Assembly: GCA_903907955.1 (NCBI GenBank) | Contig: CAIVPZ010000068.1 | Span: 1 to 64,000, forward strand | Source of the DNA: an uncultured Acetobacteraceae bacterium | Lineage (GTDB): Bacteria; Pseudomonadota; Alphaproteobacteria; Acetobacterales; Acetobacteraceae | Length of the DNA: 64,000 bases | Reading direction: 5' to 3' | Shown: in pieces, positions 1 through 8,642 of the stretch | How positions within the stretch are numbered: the first letter of the stretch is position 1 | Layout of the letters: every line of letters starts with the position of its first letter | Position numbers and translations under genes: made by a program | The notes under the pieces: model-generated | The model's database searches: none | The model's input: only the letters and a program-made list of their open reading frames with translations | What the model was told of the DNA's origin: nothing

Positions 1-96
1 AACCTCGGGCGTGCCAACGGCATCGACAACATCCAGCACGGCTTCTGGCTCAACCTACAGGACGTTGCCTCCGTTTGCGTCATGAAGGGCGTGTGA
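1..96 (+). CDS. C-terminal fragment of an unidentified protein (cut by window edge)
   Basis: Frame 1 is open from the window edge to a TGA at 94-96 and gives 31 residues ending in MKGV. The reading is in a different frame from the ligase fragment that starts 35 bases later, so it is not simply the upstream part of that gene. I do not recognise the family. The codon choice is compatible with coding, but 31 residues is too short to be sure that this is a real gene end rather than chance. It may be the last part of a gene brought next to the ligase fragment by a rearrangement. Confidence 0.3.
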   Translation, partial: NLGRANGIDNIQHGFWLNLQDVASVCVMKGV

Positions 97-130
97 GTAA
101 TCACGAATATAGTATCGTACAGAGAACCGG

Positions 131-616
<486 letters not shown>

Positions 617-679
617 CGAACCGCTATTTTCCAGGCAGCGGCCCGGGACGTGCAGCCGTCCCGCAATGGAGAGAAAGCA

Positions 680-1483
680 ATGACCAGCTACGAGGATATC
701 ATCTGCGAGGTGCGGCCGGCGGGGGTGGCGCGGATCACGATCAACCGGCCCGATAAATACAACGCCTTCCGCGGCCAGACCGTCGAGGAACTGATTGACG
801 CCTTCCAGCGCGCCGGCTGGGACAAATCGATCGGCGTCATCGTGCTGACCGGTGCCGGCGACAAGGCCTTCTGCACCGGCGGCGACCAGAGCGCGCATGA
901 GGGCCAGTATGACGGCCGCGGCACCATCGGCCTGCCGATCGATGAACTGCAGAGCCTGATCCGCGACGTGCCCAAGCCGGTCATCGCCCGGGTGAACGGA
1001 TTTGCCATTGGCGGCGGCAATGTGCTTGCCGCCATCTGCGATCTGACGATCGCATCCGACAAGGCGCAGCTTGGTCAGGTTGGCCCCAGGGTCGGCTCGG
1101 TCGATCCCGGCTTCGGCACCGCCTATCTCGCGCGCATCGTCGGCGAGAAGAAGGCGCGCGAAATCTGGTATCTCTGCAAGCGCTACAGCGCCGCCGAGGC
1201 GCTCGCCATGGGGCTCGTCAATGCCGTTGTTCCGCACAGCGAACTCGATGCCGAGGTCGATCGCTGGTGCGCCGAGTTGATGGAACGCTCGCCGACCGCC
1301 CTGGCGCTCGCCAAGCGCTCGTTCAACGCCGATACCGAAAGCATCCGCGGCATCGCGTCGATGGGGATGCAGGCGCTGAGCCTGTACTACGACACCGACG
1401 AGTCGAAGGAGGGCGGCGTTGCCTTCCGCGAGAAGCGCAAGCCCGATTTCCGCCGTCACTTCGAACGAAAGCGTGAAGACTGA
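680..1483 (+). CDS. badI: 2-ketocyclohexanecarboxyl-CoA hydrolase BadI
   Basis: BadI hydrolytically opens the ring of 2-ketocyclohexane-1-carboxyl-CoA to give pimeloyl-CoA, the last ring-containing step of cyclohexanecarboxylate and anaerobic benzoate degradation. The 267-aa protein is a crotonase-fold enzyme: the two oxyanion-hole loops are CTGGD (65-69) and FAIGGGN (108-114), and VGSVDPGFG (138-146) is typical of the BadI/MenB-like branch rather than of beta-oxidation hydratases. Length and sequence match Rhodopseudomonas BadI closely from memory. The ATG at 680 follows GGAGAG by about 7 bases. It sits between the ligase remnant and pimC (27 bases to pimC), so its product is passed to the next two genes. 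Confidence 0.93.
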   Translation: MTSYEDIICEVRPAGVARITINRPDKYNAFRGQTVEELIDAFQRAGWDKSIGVIVLTGAGDKAFCTGGDQSAHEGQYDGRGTIGLPIDELQSLIRDVPKPVIARVNGFAIGGGNVLAAICDLTIASDKAQLGQVGPRVGSVDPGFGTAYLARIVGEKKAREIWYLCKRYSAAEALAMGLVNAVVPHSELDAEVDRWCAELMERSPTALALAKRSFNADTESIRGIASMGMQALSLYYDTDESKEGGVAFREKRKPDFRRHFERKRED

Positions 1484-1510
1484 CGGACAGGACGTCGGAG
1501 GACGCTGACG

Positions 1511-2692
1511 ATGGACCTGCGCTTCACGGATGAGGAACTGGCATTCCGTCGGGAGGTCCGGGCGTTCCTGCGCGAATCGCTGCCGCCGGAGATCCATCGC
1601 AAGCTGGCCGAAGGATGCCGGCTGGGCAAGGCGGACCTCGTCCGCTGGACGTGCATCCTGCATGCCAGGGGCTGGGCGGTGCCGCACTGGCCGGTCGAAT
1701 GGGGCGGCGTCGACTGGGACCCGGTGCGGCAGATGATCTTCCGCGACGAGGTCCAGCAGTTTCCGGCGCCGGAAACCCTGTCCTTCGGTACCAGCATGGT
1801 CGGGCCGGTGATCTACACCTTTGGCTCGGACGCGCAGAAGCGGCGCTTCCTGCCGCGCATCGCCACGCTCGAGGATTGGTGGTGCCAGGGCTTCTCCGAG
1901 CCGGGGGCCGGCTCCGACCTGGCGGCGCTCAAGACCCGGGCAACCCGCGACGGCGCGCAATGGGTGATCAACGGCCAGAAGGCATGGACGACGCTCGCGC
2001 AACATGCCGACTGGATTTTCGTGCTCGCCCGGACCGACGGTTCCGCCAGGAAGCAGCAGGGCATCTCGTTCATCCTGATCGACATGACCTCGCCGGGGAT
2101 TTCGGTGCGGCCGGTGCAGACCATCGATGGCGGCTTCGAGGTCAACGAAGTCTTTTTCGATGACGTCCGCGTGCCGTTGGAAAACCTGGTCGGCGCGGAG
2201 AACAGGGGCTGGGACTACGCCAAGTTCCTGCTCACCAACGAACGGAGCGGCCAGGCGCGCATCGGCCTGTCGAAAGCGCGCCTGCGACGCATCCGTGCGC
2301 TCGCCTCCACCCCCCGCAACGGCGCACCGGTGTTGATCGAGGACCCGGTTTTCCGCCGCAAGCTGGCGGAACTCGAGGTGGAGGTCAGGGCGCTGGAGCT
2401 GACGCAGTTCCGGGTGATCGCCGACGAGCGGCACAAGGAACAGGGCAGGCCAAATCCGGCCTCGTCGATCCTCAAGATCAAGGGGTCGGAACTGCAGCAG
2501 GCGACCACCGAGTTGCTGATGGACGTGCTCGGCCCCGCCGGCCTGGTCCGGCATGCGGAAAGCGGGCCGGCGGCGTTCGACTGGGCGCGCGGCGGCACGT
2601 CCACCTATTTCAACCTTCGCAAATTGTCGATCTATGGCGGGTCCAACGAGATTCAGCGCACCATCATCGCCAGAGCCATACTGGGGCTGTGA
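1511..2692 (+). CDS. pimC: pimeloyl-CoA dehydrogenase large subunit PimC
   Basis: An acyl-CoA dehydrogenase family flavoprotein of 393 aa. PimC and PimD form a heteromeric enzyme that oxidises pimeloyl-CoA to 2,3-dehydropimeloyl-CoA, the entry into beta-oxidation of dicarboxylic acids. Seen: the [16 protein letters not shown] flavin/substrate signature near residues 117-132, ISFILIDM in the middle domain and the C-terminal [11 protein letters not shown] block. The sequence resembles PimC of Rhodopseudomonas much more than single-subunit dehydrogenases. The stop codon lies two bases before the ATG of pimD, so the two are co-translated. Being next to badI places the enzyme directly after ring opening. 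An alternative would be a dehydrogenase for another dicarboxylic or cyclic CoA ester. Confidence 0.88.
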   Translation: MDLRFTDEELAFRREVRAFLRESLPPEIHRKLAEGCRLGKADLVRWTCILHARGWAVPHWPVEWGGVDWDPVRQMIFRDEVQQFPAPETLSFGTSMVGPVIYTFGSDAQKRRFLPRIATLEDWWCQGFSEPGAGSDLAALKTRATRDGAQWVINGQKAWTTLAQHADWIFVLARTDGSARKQQGISFILIDMTSPGISVRPVQTIDGGFEVNEVFFDDVRVPLENLVGAENRGWDYAKFLLTNERSGQARIGLSKARLRRIRALASTPRNGAPVLIEDPVFRRKLAELEVEVRALELTQFRVIADERHKEQGRPNPASSILKIKGSELQQATTELLMDVLGPAGLVRHAESGPAAFDWARGGTSTYFNLRKLSIYGGSNEIQRTIIARAILGL

Positions 2693-2694
2693 CG

Positions 2695-3846
2695 ATGAAC
2701 TTCGATCTTTCCGAAGACCAGCGGCTCCTCAAGGACAGCGTCGGGCGCTGGCTTGCGCGATCCTATGCGTTCGAACACCGCGCACGCATCCTCGCCTCCC
2801 CCGAAGGATGGAGCCGCGCGACGTGGGCGCAGATGGCGGAGCTTGGGCTGCTGGGCCTGCCGTTTGCCGAGGCGGATGGTGGTTTCGCCGGCGGACCGGT
2901 GGAAACCATGATCGTCATGGAGGCATTCGGGCACGCGCTGGTGGTCGAACCCTATCTGCCGACGGTTGTGCTCGCCGGTGCGGTGCTGCGTCATGGCGCG
3001 TCCGCGGAACAACGGCGGCGCCTGGTGCCGCTGATCACCGATGGCAGCCTTGTCCTTGCCCTGGCGCACGGAGAGCCGCAGGCACGCTGGCATACCGCCG
3101 ATATCGCCACGCGGGCAGTCGAGGCCGCGGGCGGATGGCGCCTGTCGGGCGCAAAATCGCTGGTGCTGCATGGGGAAAGCGCCGATCGGCTGATCGTGTC
3201 CGCCCGGACCGGCGGCGCGCCGCGCGATCCGAACGGAATTGGTCTGTTCCTGGTCGACCGGAAGGCCCCGGGCGTCGTGGTGCACGGCTATCCGACGCAG
3301 GACGGCCAGCGCGCCGCCGAGATCGGCTTCCAGGACGTCCGGGTGCCCGCGGAGGATGTGCTTGGCGATGTAGCCAACGGCTTGCCGGTGGTCGAACATG
3401 CGATCGACGAGGCCATTGCCGCGATCGCGGCCGAAGCCGTGGGCGCGATGGAGGCGGCGCTGGGCATGACGGTCAACTACCTGAAGACCCGCACGCAATT
3501 CGGTGTGCCGATCGGTTCGTTCCAGGCGCTGCAACACCGGGCGGCAGACATGTTCATCGCGCTCGAACAGGCGCGCAGCATGGCGTTCCTCGCCGTCATG
3601 TCAGCCGCCGATGACGATGGCGCCCGGCGTCGCAGGGCGATGTCGGCGGCCAAGATCCAGACGGCGAAATCGGCCCGGTTCATTGGCCAGGAAGCAATCC
3701 AGCTGCATGGCGGCATCGGCATGACCATGGAATACAAGGTTGGGCATCTCTTCAAGCGGCTGACGATGATCGAACGGCAGTTTGGCGACCTCGACCATCA
3801 CTTCGGATGCCTCGCGGCCGCCGGCAGCCTGCTCGACGATGCCTGA
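2695..3846 (+). CDS. pimD: pimeloyl-CoA dehydrogenase small subunit PimD
   Basis: Second acyl-CoA dehydrogenase subunit, 383 aa, partner of PimC in pimeloyl-CoA oxidation. Seen: the N-terminal [14 protein letters not shown] helix, the paired ELGLLGLPF / [12 protein letters not shown] region characteristic of PimD, and the C-terminal [16 protein letters not shown] block that forms the FAD/dimer contact. It lacks the strong FSEPGAGSD signature, as expected for the small subunit. The ATG at 2695 was taken as start; an in-frame GTG at 2689 overlapping the pimC stop is a possible alternative. The gene ends 13 bases before the end of the convergent badR. Confidence 0.87.
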   Translation: MNFDLSEDQRLLKDSVGRWLARSYAFEHRARILASPEGWSRATWAQMAELGLLGLPFAEADGGFAGGPVETMIVMEAFGHALVVEPYLPTVVLAGAVLRHGASAEQRRRLVPLITDGSLVLALAHGEPQARWHTADIATRAVEAAGGWRLSGAKSLVLHGESADRLIVSARTGGAPRDPNGIGLFLVDRKAPGVVVHGYPTQDGQRAAEIGFQDVRVPAEDVLGDVANGLPVVEHAIDEAIAAIAAEAVGAMEAALGMTVNYLKTRTQFGVPIGSFQALQHRAADMFIALEQARSMAFLAVMSAADDDGARRRRAMSAAKIQTAKSARFIGQEAIQLHGGIGMTMEYKVGHLFKRLTMIERQFGDLDHHFGCLAAAGSLLDDA

Positions 3847-3859
3847 GCGGCGCCAGGGG

Positions 3860-4333
3860 TCACACCGTGCTGAGCCCGGTTCTCAGCCGGTCAAGCAGCA
3901 CGCAAAGTTGTGCCTGTTCGGCCTCGCCGAGCGCGGCAAGGGCGCCGGCATAGAAGGCGGCGATGGGTTGCTGCATCTGCGCCCACACCCGATCGCCTTC
4001 CTCGGTCAGACGGATCAGGCGGGTGCGGCCATCTTCCGGGTCCCTGACCCGTTCGATCCAGCCCCGCGCCTCCAGCCGGTCGAGCACCGCGGTCAGGTTT
4101 TGCCGGCTGAGCAGCAGAAACCCGATCAGATCCTTGACCGACATCCCCTTGCGCCGCACCAGGGGCCGCGTCAGGGCACCGAGCACGGCCCATTGCTGGG
4201 TGGTGGCCCCGAACGCATTCATATGGCGGGTGCCGTTTTTGTGCAGCAGATTCGAACACTGGTACAGGCGGAAGAACAGGCGATTGGCGACCTCGAATTG
4301 TTGCTGTCGGGGCGCGCTGTCTCGGCGGGACAT
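3860..4333 (-). CDS. badR: MarR-family regulator BadR-like
   Basis: A 157-aa winged-helix MarR regulator. In Rhodopseudomonas, BadR represses the badHI/ali genes and is released by 2-ketocyclohexanecarboxyl-CoA; the same role is inferred here. Seen: the dimer helix at the N-terminus, a helix-turn-helix around SVKDLIGFLLLSRQNLTAVLDRLE and the wing DPEDGRTRLIRLTEEG, where the DxR wing motif of the family is kept. It is transcribed divergently from badH with 136 bases between the starts, and two inverted repeats there are good candidate operators. The ATG at 4333 gives the normal MarR length; longer upstream reading would run through the promoter region. Confidence 0.85.
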   Translation of the reverse strand: MSRRDSAPRQQQFEVANRLFFRLYQCSNLLHKNGTRHMNAFGATTQQWAVLGALTRPLVRRKGMSVKDLIGFLLLSRQNLTAVLDRLEARGWIERVRDPEDGRTRLIRLTEEGDRVWAQMQQPIAAFYAGALAALGEAEQAQLCVLLDRLRTGLSTV

Positions 4334-4404
4334 GGATTCGCTTTCTCTTCCGGGCTTCCGCAGCCCCGGGCATGGCAATCGGATACCACGAAAACATGAG
4401 CAAT

Positions 4405-4431
4405 GCATTGACATAATGCGTGATACATCAC
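4405..4431. promoter_or_regulatory. two adjacent inverted repeats between badR and badH
   Basis: In the 136-base divergent region, GCATT and AATGC form a perfect 5-bp dyad with a 5-base spacer (4405-4419), followed without gap by GTGAT-AC-ATCAC (4420-4431). A TTGACA hexamer (4408-4413) lies inside the first dyad and may be a -35 element for badH. MarR proteins bind such short dyads, so these are candidate BadR sites controlling both directions. No good -10 hexamer at the standard spacing was found, so the promoter itself is uncertain. Confidence 0.5.
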
Positions 4432-4469
4432 ACCATTGATATATCGTCCTCGCTGGAAAGAGCCGCGCC

Positions 4470-5237
4470 ATGTCGGAGTTCGCAGGAAAGACCGTCGTCG
4501 TGACCGGAGGTGGTGGTGGCATCGGCGGTGCCGCCTCGCGTCGCTTTGCCGCCCAGGGGGGGCGTGTCGCCGTCTACGATCGCGATCCTGCGGCCGCGAC
4601 GCGGACGGTTTCCGATATCGCTGCAGCCGGCGGTGTGGCGCGCGCCTATGCCTGCGACATCACTGACCGGGGCGCTGTCGAGGCGGCGGTCGCCGCGACG
4701 GAATCCGAACTCGGCCCGATCGCGGTCCTCGTCAACAACGCCGGCTGGGACGTGTTCCGCCCGTTCCTCCAGACCTCGCCCGACGATTGGGAGCGCCTGA
4801 TCGCCATCAATCTCGTCGGTGCCCTGCACATGCATCACGTTGTTCTGCCGCTGATGGTCGCCCGCAAATCCGGCCGCGTCGTCAATATCGCATCGGATGC
4901 CGCGCGCGTCGGATCGAGCGGCGAGGCGGTCTATGCTGCCTGCAAGGCGGGCCTGGTGGCGCTCTCCAAGACGCTCGCCCGCGAGCACGCCCGCGACGGC
5001 ATCACCCTCAATGTCGTCTGTCCGGGTCCGACCGAGACGGCGCTGTTCGAGGACTACAGGAAGGGGGCCGGCAATCCGGAGAAACTGGCCGAGGCGTTCC
5101 GGCGCGCCATTCCGCTCGGCCGCATCGGTCAGCCCGAGGATCTGGCGGGGGCCATCCTGTTCTTCGCCTCCGATGCGGCGGCCTATGTCACCGGCCAGGT
5201 ACTGTCCGTCTCCGGCGGGCTGAGCATGGTCGGCTGA
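4470..5237 (+). CDS. badH: 2-hydroxycyclohexanecarboxyl-CoA dehydrogenase BadH
   Basis: A 255-aa short-chain dehydrogenase. BadH oxidises 2-hydroxycyclohexanecarboxyl-CoA to the 2-keto compound with NAD+, giving the substrate of BadI. Seen: the nucleotide-binding TGGGGGIGG (12-20), NNAGW (89-93), and the catalytic Ser142-Tyr155-Lys159 set within SDAARVGSSGEAVYAACK. The stretch around the active site and the C-terminal GQVLSVSGGL are very close to Rhodopseudomonas BadH. It is read away from badR and is separated from badI by pimCD and badR, unlike the badHI order in Rhodopseudomonas, so the cluster has been rearranged. Confidence 0.92.
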   Translation: MSEFAGKTVVVTGGGGGIGGAASRRFAAQGGRVAVYDRDPAAATRTVSDIAAAGGVARAYACDITDRGAVEAAVAATESELGPIAVLVNNAGWDVFRPFLQTSPDDWERLIAINLVGALHMHHVVLPLMVARKSGRVVNIASDAARVGSSGEAVYAACKAGLVALSKTLAREHARDGITLNVVCPGPTETALFEDYRKGAGNPEKLAEAFRRAIPLGRIGQPEDLAGAILFFASDAAAYVTGQVLSVSGGLSMVG

Positions 5238-5309
5238 CGGTCGCCATACGTGGGAAGGATCGGTTGCGCGGCCGGTGAAGTGCCCGGGATAACGGCGAGG
5301 AGATGCGTC

Positions 5310-6356
5310 ATGAAAACGATGCGGGCTGTCACCATCACCGGGCATGGCGGCAATGAGGTTGTCGCCGTCGGCGAGCGCCCGGTGCCGTCGCGGGCGCGCG
5401 GCGAAGCCCTGGTCCGCGTGCGGGCCGGCGGCCTGAACCGTGTGGACCTCTACATGCGCGACAGCGGTGCTGGCATTTCCCATCGCATACCGCAGATAAT
5501 GGGCCTCGACGGCGCCGGGACGGTGGTTGACGTCGACGACGACGAGCGCCGCCTGTCGGCCGGCCAGGCTGTCGTGCTCCACCCGGGCATCGGCTGCGGC
5601 CGCTGCGAGTTCTGTCTGCGCGGCGAGCACGTCCTGTGTACTTCAATGAAGTTTCTCGGCGAGCACTGTGACGGCACATTCGCCGACTATGTCAGCCTGC
5701 CCGCCCGGAACGTCTTCCCGATGCCGGCCGGACTGGATTTCATCGAGGCCGCTTCGCTCGGCGTGGCGCCTCTGACCGCATGGCGCATGCTGTTCACCAA
5801 GGCGCGCGTCCAGCCCTGGGAGACGGTGCTGATCTTCGGCATCGGCGGTTCCGTCTCGCTCGCGGCGCTGCAGCTGGTGAAGATGATCGGCGGCCGCGCG
5901 ATCGTCACCTCGCGCGATTCCGCCAAACTGGCACGGGCGGCGGAACTCGGTGCCGATGCGACGATCAATGGCGCGACCGAGGACGTCGCGGTCCGTGCAC
6001 TTGAACTGACCGGCGGTCGCGGCGTTGACGTCGTCATCGAGAATGTTGGCGAGACAGTCTGGTCGGCCGCGCTGAAATCCCTGGTCCGCGGCGGGCGTAT
6101 CGTCACCTGTGGCGCCACCAGCGGCGACCGGCCTTCGGCGGATCTGCGCCGTGTGTTCATCCGTCAGCTGCAGGTGTTTGGTTCGACGCATGGAACCTTC
6201 GCCGAGTTCCGGGATCTGCTGACCACATGTGAACAAGGGCGGTTCCGTCCGGTGATTGACAGCCGGCACCGGCTCGCTGGCATCCATGCCGCCCTCGACC
6301 GGCTGGAGGCCGGGCACCAGTTCGGCAAGATCGGCATCGAACTCGACCAGGACTGA
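5310..6356 (+). CDS. zinc-containing MDR oxidoreductase (quinone reductase/alcohol dehydrogenase-like)
   Basis: A medium-chain dehydrogenase/reductase of 348 aa. Seen: the four-cysteine structural zinc loop (Cys96, Cys99, Cys102, Cys110), an N-terminal GroES-like fold with HPGIGCGRCEFC, and the nucleotide-binding GIGGSVSLAALQL region around residue 168. The usual catalytic zinc cysteine near residue 43 is replaced (GLNRVD), so the protein has only the structural zinc and belongs to the quinone-reductase-like branch. The ATG at 5310 follows GGCGAGGAG; it starts 72 bases after badH and is probably in the same transcript. The substrate is unknown; a redox step on a cyclic CoA intermediate is a guess from context. 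Confidence 0.75.
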   Translation: MKTMRAVTITGHGGNEVVAVGERPVPSRARGEALVRVRAGGLNRVDLYMRDSGAGISHRIPQIMGLDGAGTVVDVDDDERRLSAGQAVVLHPGIGCGRCEFCLRGEHVLCTSMKFLGEHCDGTFADYVSLPARNVFPMPAGLDFIEAASLGVAPLTAWRMLFTKARVQPWETVLIFGIGGSVSLAALQLVKMIGGRAIVTSRDSAKLARAAELGADATINGATEDVAVRALELTGGRGVDVVIENVGETVWSAALKSLVRGGRIVTCGATSGDRPSADLRRVFIRQLQVFGSTHGTFAEFRDLLTTCEQGRFRPVIDSRHRLAGIHAALDRLEAGHQFGKIGIELDQD

Positions 6357-6421
6357 ACGAAGCCGCGCCTCCTCGGTCGGTTGGTCATCCTGGCCTGTTG
6401 GCGATCGGCCGCGGCCGCGTA

Positions 6422-8278
6422 TCAAGGCATGTGCACGTAGTGCCCCGGCGCATCGTCGAGCGGTGGCAGGCCCCGTGCCGGCGCTCCCATCGGCGGCGGC
6501 GCGACCGGCGTCTTCGAGCCCGCGGCCACCACCCAGCGCTCCCAGGCGGACCACCACGAACCTTCGTAGCGCGGCGCCAGGGCGGCCCAGCTGTCCGGGT
6601 CGATATACTGCTCGCCGTGCGGACGGGTCAGCATCTGGAACGCCCCCTTATGCGCGGCCGGTGGACAGACGATGCCGACGTTATGGCCGCCGGTCGCCAG
6701 CGCGAAGGTGACATCGGTGTCGGCGAACAGGTTGATCTTGTAGACGGAGCGCCACGGCGCGATGTGATCCCTGCTGGTACCGACGGCAAAGATCGGCACG
6801 CGCACATCGCGCATGGCGATCACCCGCCCGTCCACCGCAAACCGCCCGGCCGACAGCCGGTTCTCGAGGAACAGGCCGCGCAGATATTCGCTGTGCATGC
6901 GCCCGGGCATACGGGTCTGGTCACTGTTCCATGCCGCCAGGTCGGTCATCGCCTCGCGCTCGCCCAGGATGTAGGTGTGCAGCAGGCGTGACCAGCCGAG
7001 CTCGTTGGAGCGCAGCGCCTGGAACGCGCCCGCCATCTGGCGCGTGTCGAGATAGCCCTGGTCCCACATCAGGTCGTCGAGATAGCCAAGCTGCCGTTCG
7101 TCGATGAACAGCATGAGCTCGCCTGCCTCGGCGAAATCGGTCTGGGCGGCGAGCAGGGTGAGACTGGCGAGCCGCTCGTCGTGTTCGCGCGCCATGGTGG
7201 CGGCCGCGATCATCGTGATGGTGCCGCCGATGCAATAGCCGCAGGCATGGACTTTTCGGCCTGGCATTATCGTTTCGATAACGTCAAGCGCGGCCATGAT
7301 GCCTTTGCGGCGGTAGTCGTCGAGGCCGATGTCGCGGTCGCGCGCATCGGGGTTCTTCCAGGACAGGATGAACACGGTATGCCCCCGCCCGACCAGCCAG
7401 CGGACGAAGGAGTTGCCCGGGCTGAGATCCAGCACGTAGAACTTCATGATCCAGGCGGGCACGATCATGATCGGCTCGGCGTGGACCTCGGCGGTTGCCG
7501 GTGCGTACTGGATCAGCTCCATCAGGTCGTTGCGGAAGACCACCTTGCCCGGCGTCAGTGCGACGGTGGTGCCGGGGGTGAAGGCCTCCGCCCCCCAGGG
7601 CGGCCGGCCGGCGACCAGGCGGTCCATGTCCTCCAGCCAGTTCTGCGCGCCGCGCAGGAAGTTGCAGCCGCACTCCTGCGCGCTGCGCGTCATCACCACC
7701 GGGTTGAGCCAGGGAATGTTCGACGGCGCCTGCATGTCGCTCAACTGGCGCAGCATGAAGGCGACCTCGTCGCGGTGCTGGCTGATCATGCCGGGCACCC
7801 CGTCCACCGCGTCCTGCCACCAGGTTTCGGCCAGCAGATAGGACTGGACGACGGCGTTGAAGGGAAATCCGGCCCAGGCCGGGTCGGCGAAGCGCCGGTC
7901 GCCGGGTGCTGGCGCGACGACGGGTTCGGTCCCCTCCCGAAGGGCGGACTGCGCCAGCCACATGCCATAGCGGGCCATCATCCTGGCGGCGAGTGCGGAC
8001 AAGGCGAGTTGCTTGCCGGGGGCGAAACCGAGATGCACCGCCCAGTCGGTCCAGGCGCTGGCCACCGCCGTGGGCGAGATGCCCTGCGTCAGCCGGGCCT
8101 GGACGGCCCGCACCATACGGTCGAACGTCTCGAAGCTCGGGATGCCGTCACGCGCGAACGCGCCGCTGTGGTGCGGCGGCTTATCGGCGGCGAGCGGCGA
8201 TCGGGGGGGCGGGCGCGCCGCAGCGCTGCGTGCAACGCGCCCCGGCCTGGCGGCGGGTCGGCGGTAAGCGCCTTTCAT
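6422..8278 (-). CDS. phaC: class I poly(3-hydroxyalkanoate) synthase
   Basis: Polymerises (R)-3-hydroxyacyl-CoA into PHA on granules in the cytoplasm. The 618-aa protein has the N-terminal class I extension, the lipase-like box GYCIGG with the nucleophilic cysteine, SWKNPD in the central domain, GTSRDHIAPW carrying the catalytic aspartate, and GGHNVGIV with the catalytic histidine. The length is normal for class I. The ATG at 8278 was chosen because it starts a basic, Pro/Ala-rich N-terminus and follows AAGGGA; longer reading frames would run into a low-information region. It is alone, with no phaA, phaB or phaR beside it; it converges with the MDR gene, with 65 bases between them. Confidence 0.92.
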   Translation of the reverse strand: MKGAYRRPAARPGRVARSAAARPPPRSPLAADKPPHHSGAFARDGIPSFETFDRMVRAVQARLTQGISPTAVASAWTDWAVHLGFAPGKQLALSALAARMMARYGMWLAQSALREGTEPVVAPAPGDRRFADPAWAGFPFNAVVQSYLLAETWWQDAVDGVPGMISQHRDEVAFMLRQLSDMQAPSNIPWLNPVVMTRSAQECGCNFLRGAQNWLEDMDRLVAGRPPWGAEAFTPGTTVALTPGKVVFRNDLMELIQYAPATAEVHAEPIMIVPAWIMKFYVLDLSPGNSFVRWLVGRGHTVFILSWKNPDARDRDIGLDDYRRKGIMAALDVIETIMPGRKVHACGYCIGGTITMIAAATMAREHDERLASLTLLAAQTDFAEAGELMLFIDERQLGYLDDLMWDQGYLDTRQMAGAFQALRSNELGWSRLLHTYILGEREAMTDLAAWNSDQTRMPGRMHSEYLRGLFLENRLSAGRFAVDGRVIAMRDVRVPIFAVGTSRDHIAPWRSVYKINLFADTDVTFALATGGHNVGIVCPPAAHKGAFQMLTRPHGEQYIDPDSWAALAPRYEGSWWSAWERWVVAAGSKTPVAPPPMGAPARGLPPLDDAPGHYVHMP

Positions 8279-8642
8279 CGCGGCTGCGTCCCTTTGAAAA
8301 TGGTGGCGACGGGCAACGACCTGGGCAGTGATCAGCAGCGTTGAACGCGGTGCGTGCGGCGCTGGCGACCGCACCGTGCGAAAGCACGCGCCACCCACCG
8401 CCACCTGCGCTGATCAACGATAGCCATGATGGGATGGCCGGATCACTTTGGCACTGACTCAGATCAATCAACGCCAGACATGGCTGATGGTCACGGGGAT
8501 GTGAATACGATGCGAACCTTGTCCTCTGCCGCAATCGAGGCCCGGATACCTGAAACGCGGCGACGATGCGAACAGTCGGCGCCACTCACGACGCCACGCT
8601 CCCGTACGCGCGGTTTGCAACGAAAAAACCGGCGGCAGCCGC
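8279..8642. other. 364-base non-coding region upstream of phaC
   Basis: No convincing gene is seen on either strand. It should hold the phaC promoter (minus strand). At 8454-8467 there is a CTGAC-TCAG-ATCAA sequence that matches the FNR box in 8 of 10 half-site positions; it is 176 bases before the phaC start. This is far for an activator and is only a weak candidate. The rest shows no clear repeat, terminator or RNA structure by eye. Confidence 0.4.

Noticed and set aside
1-130. Reading 1-96 as the missing upstream part of the ligase, joined by a frameshift
   Set aside because: The 31 residues do not resemble the part of an AMP ligase that precedes the fragment, and an in-frame stop closes the ligase frame at 110-112.
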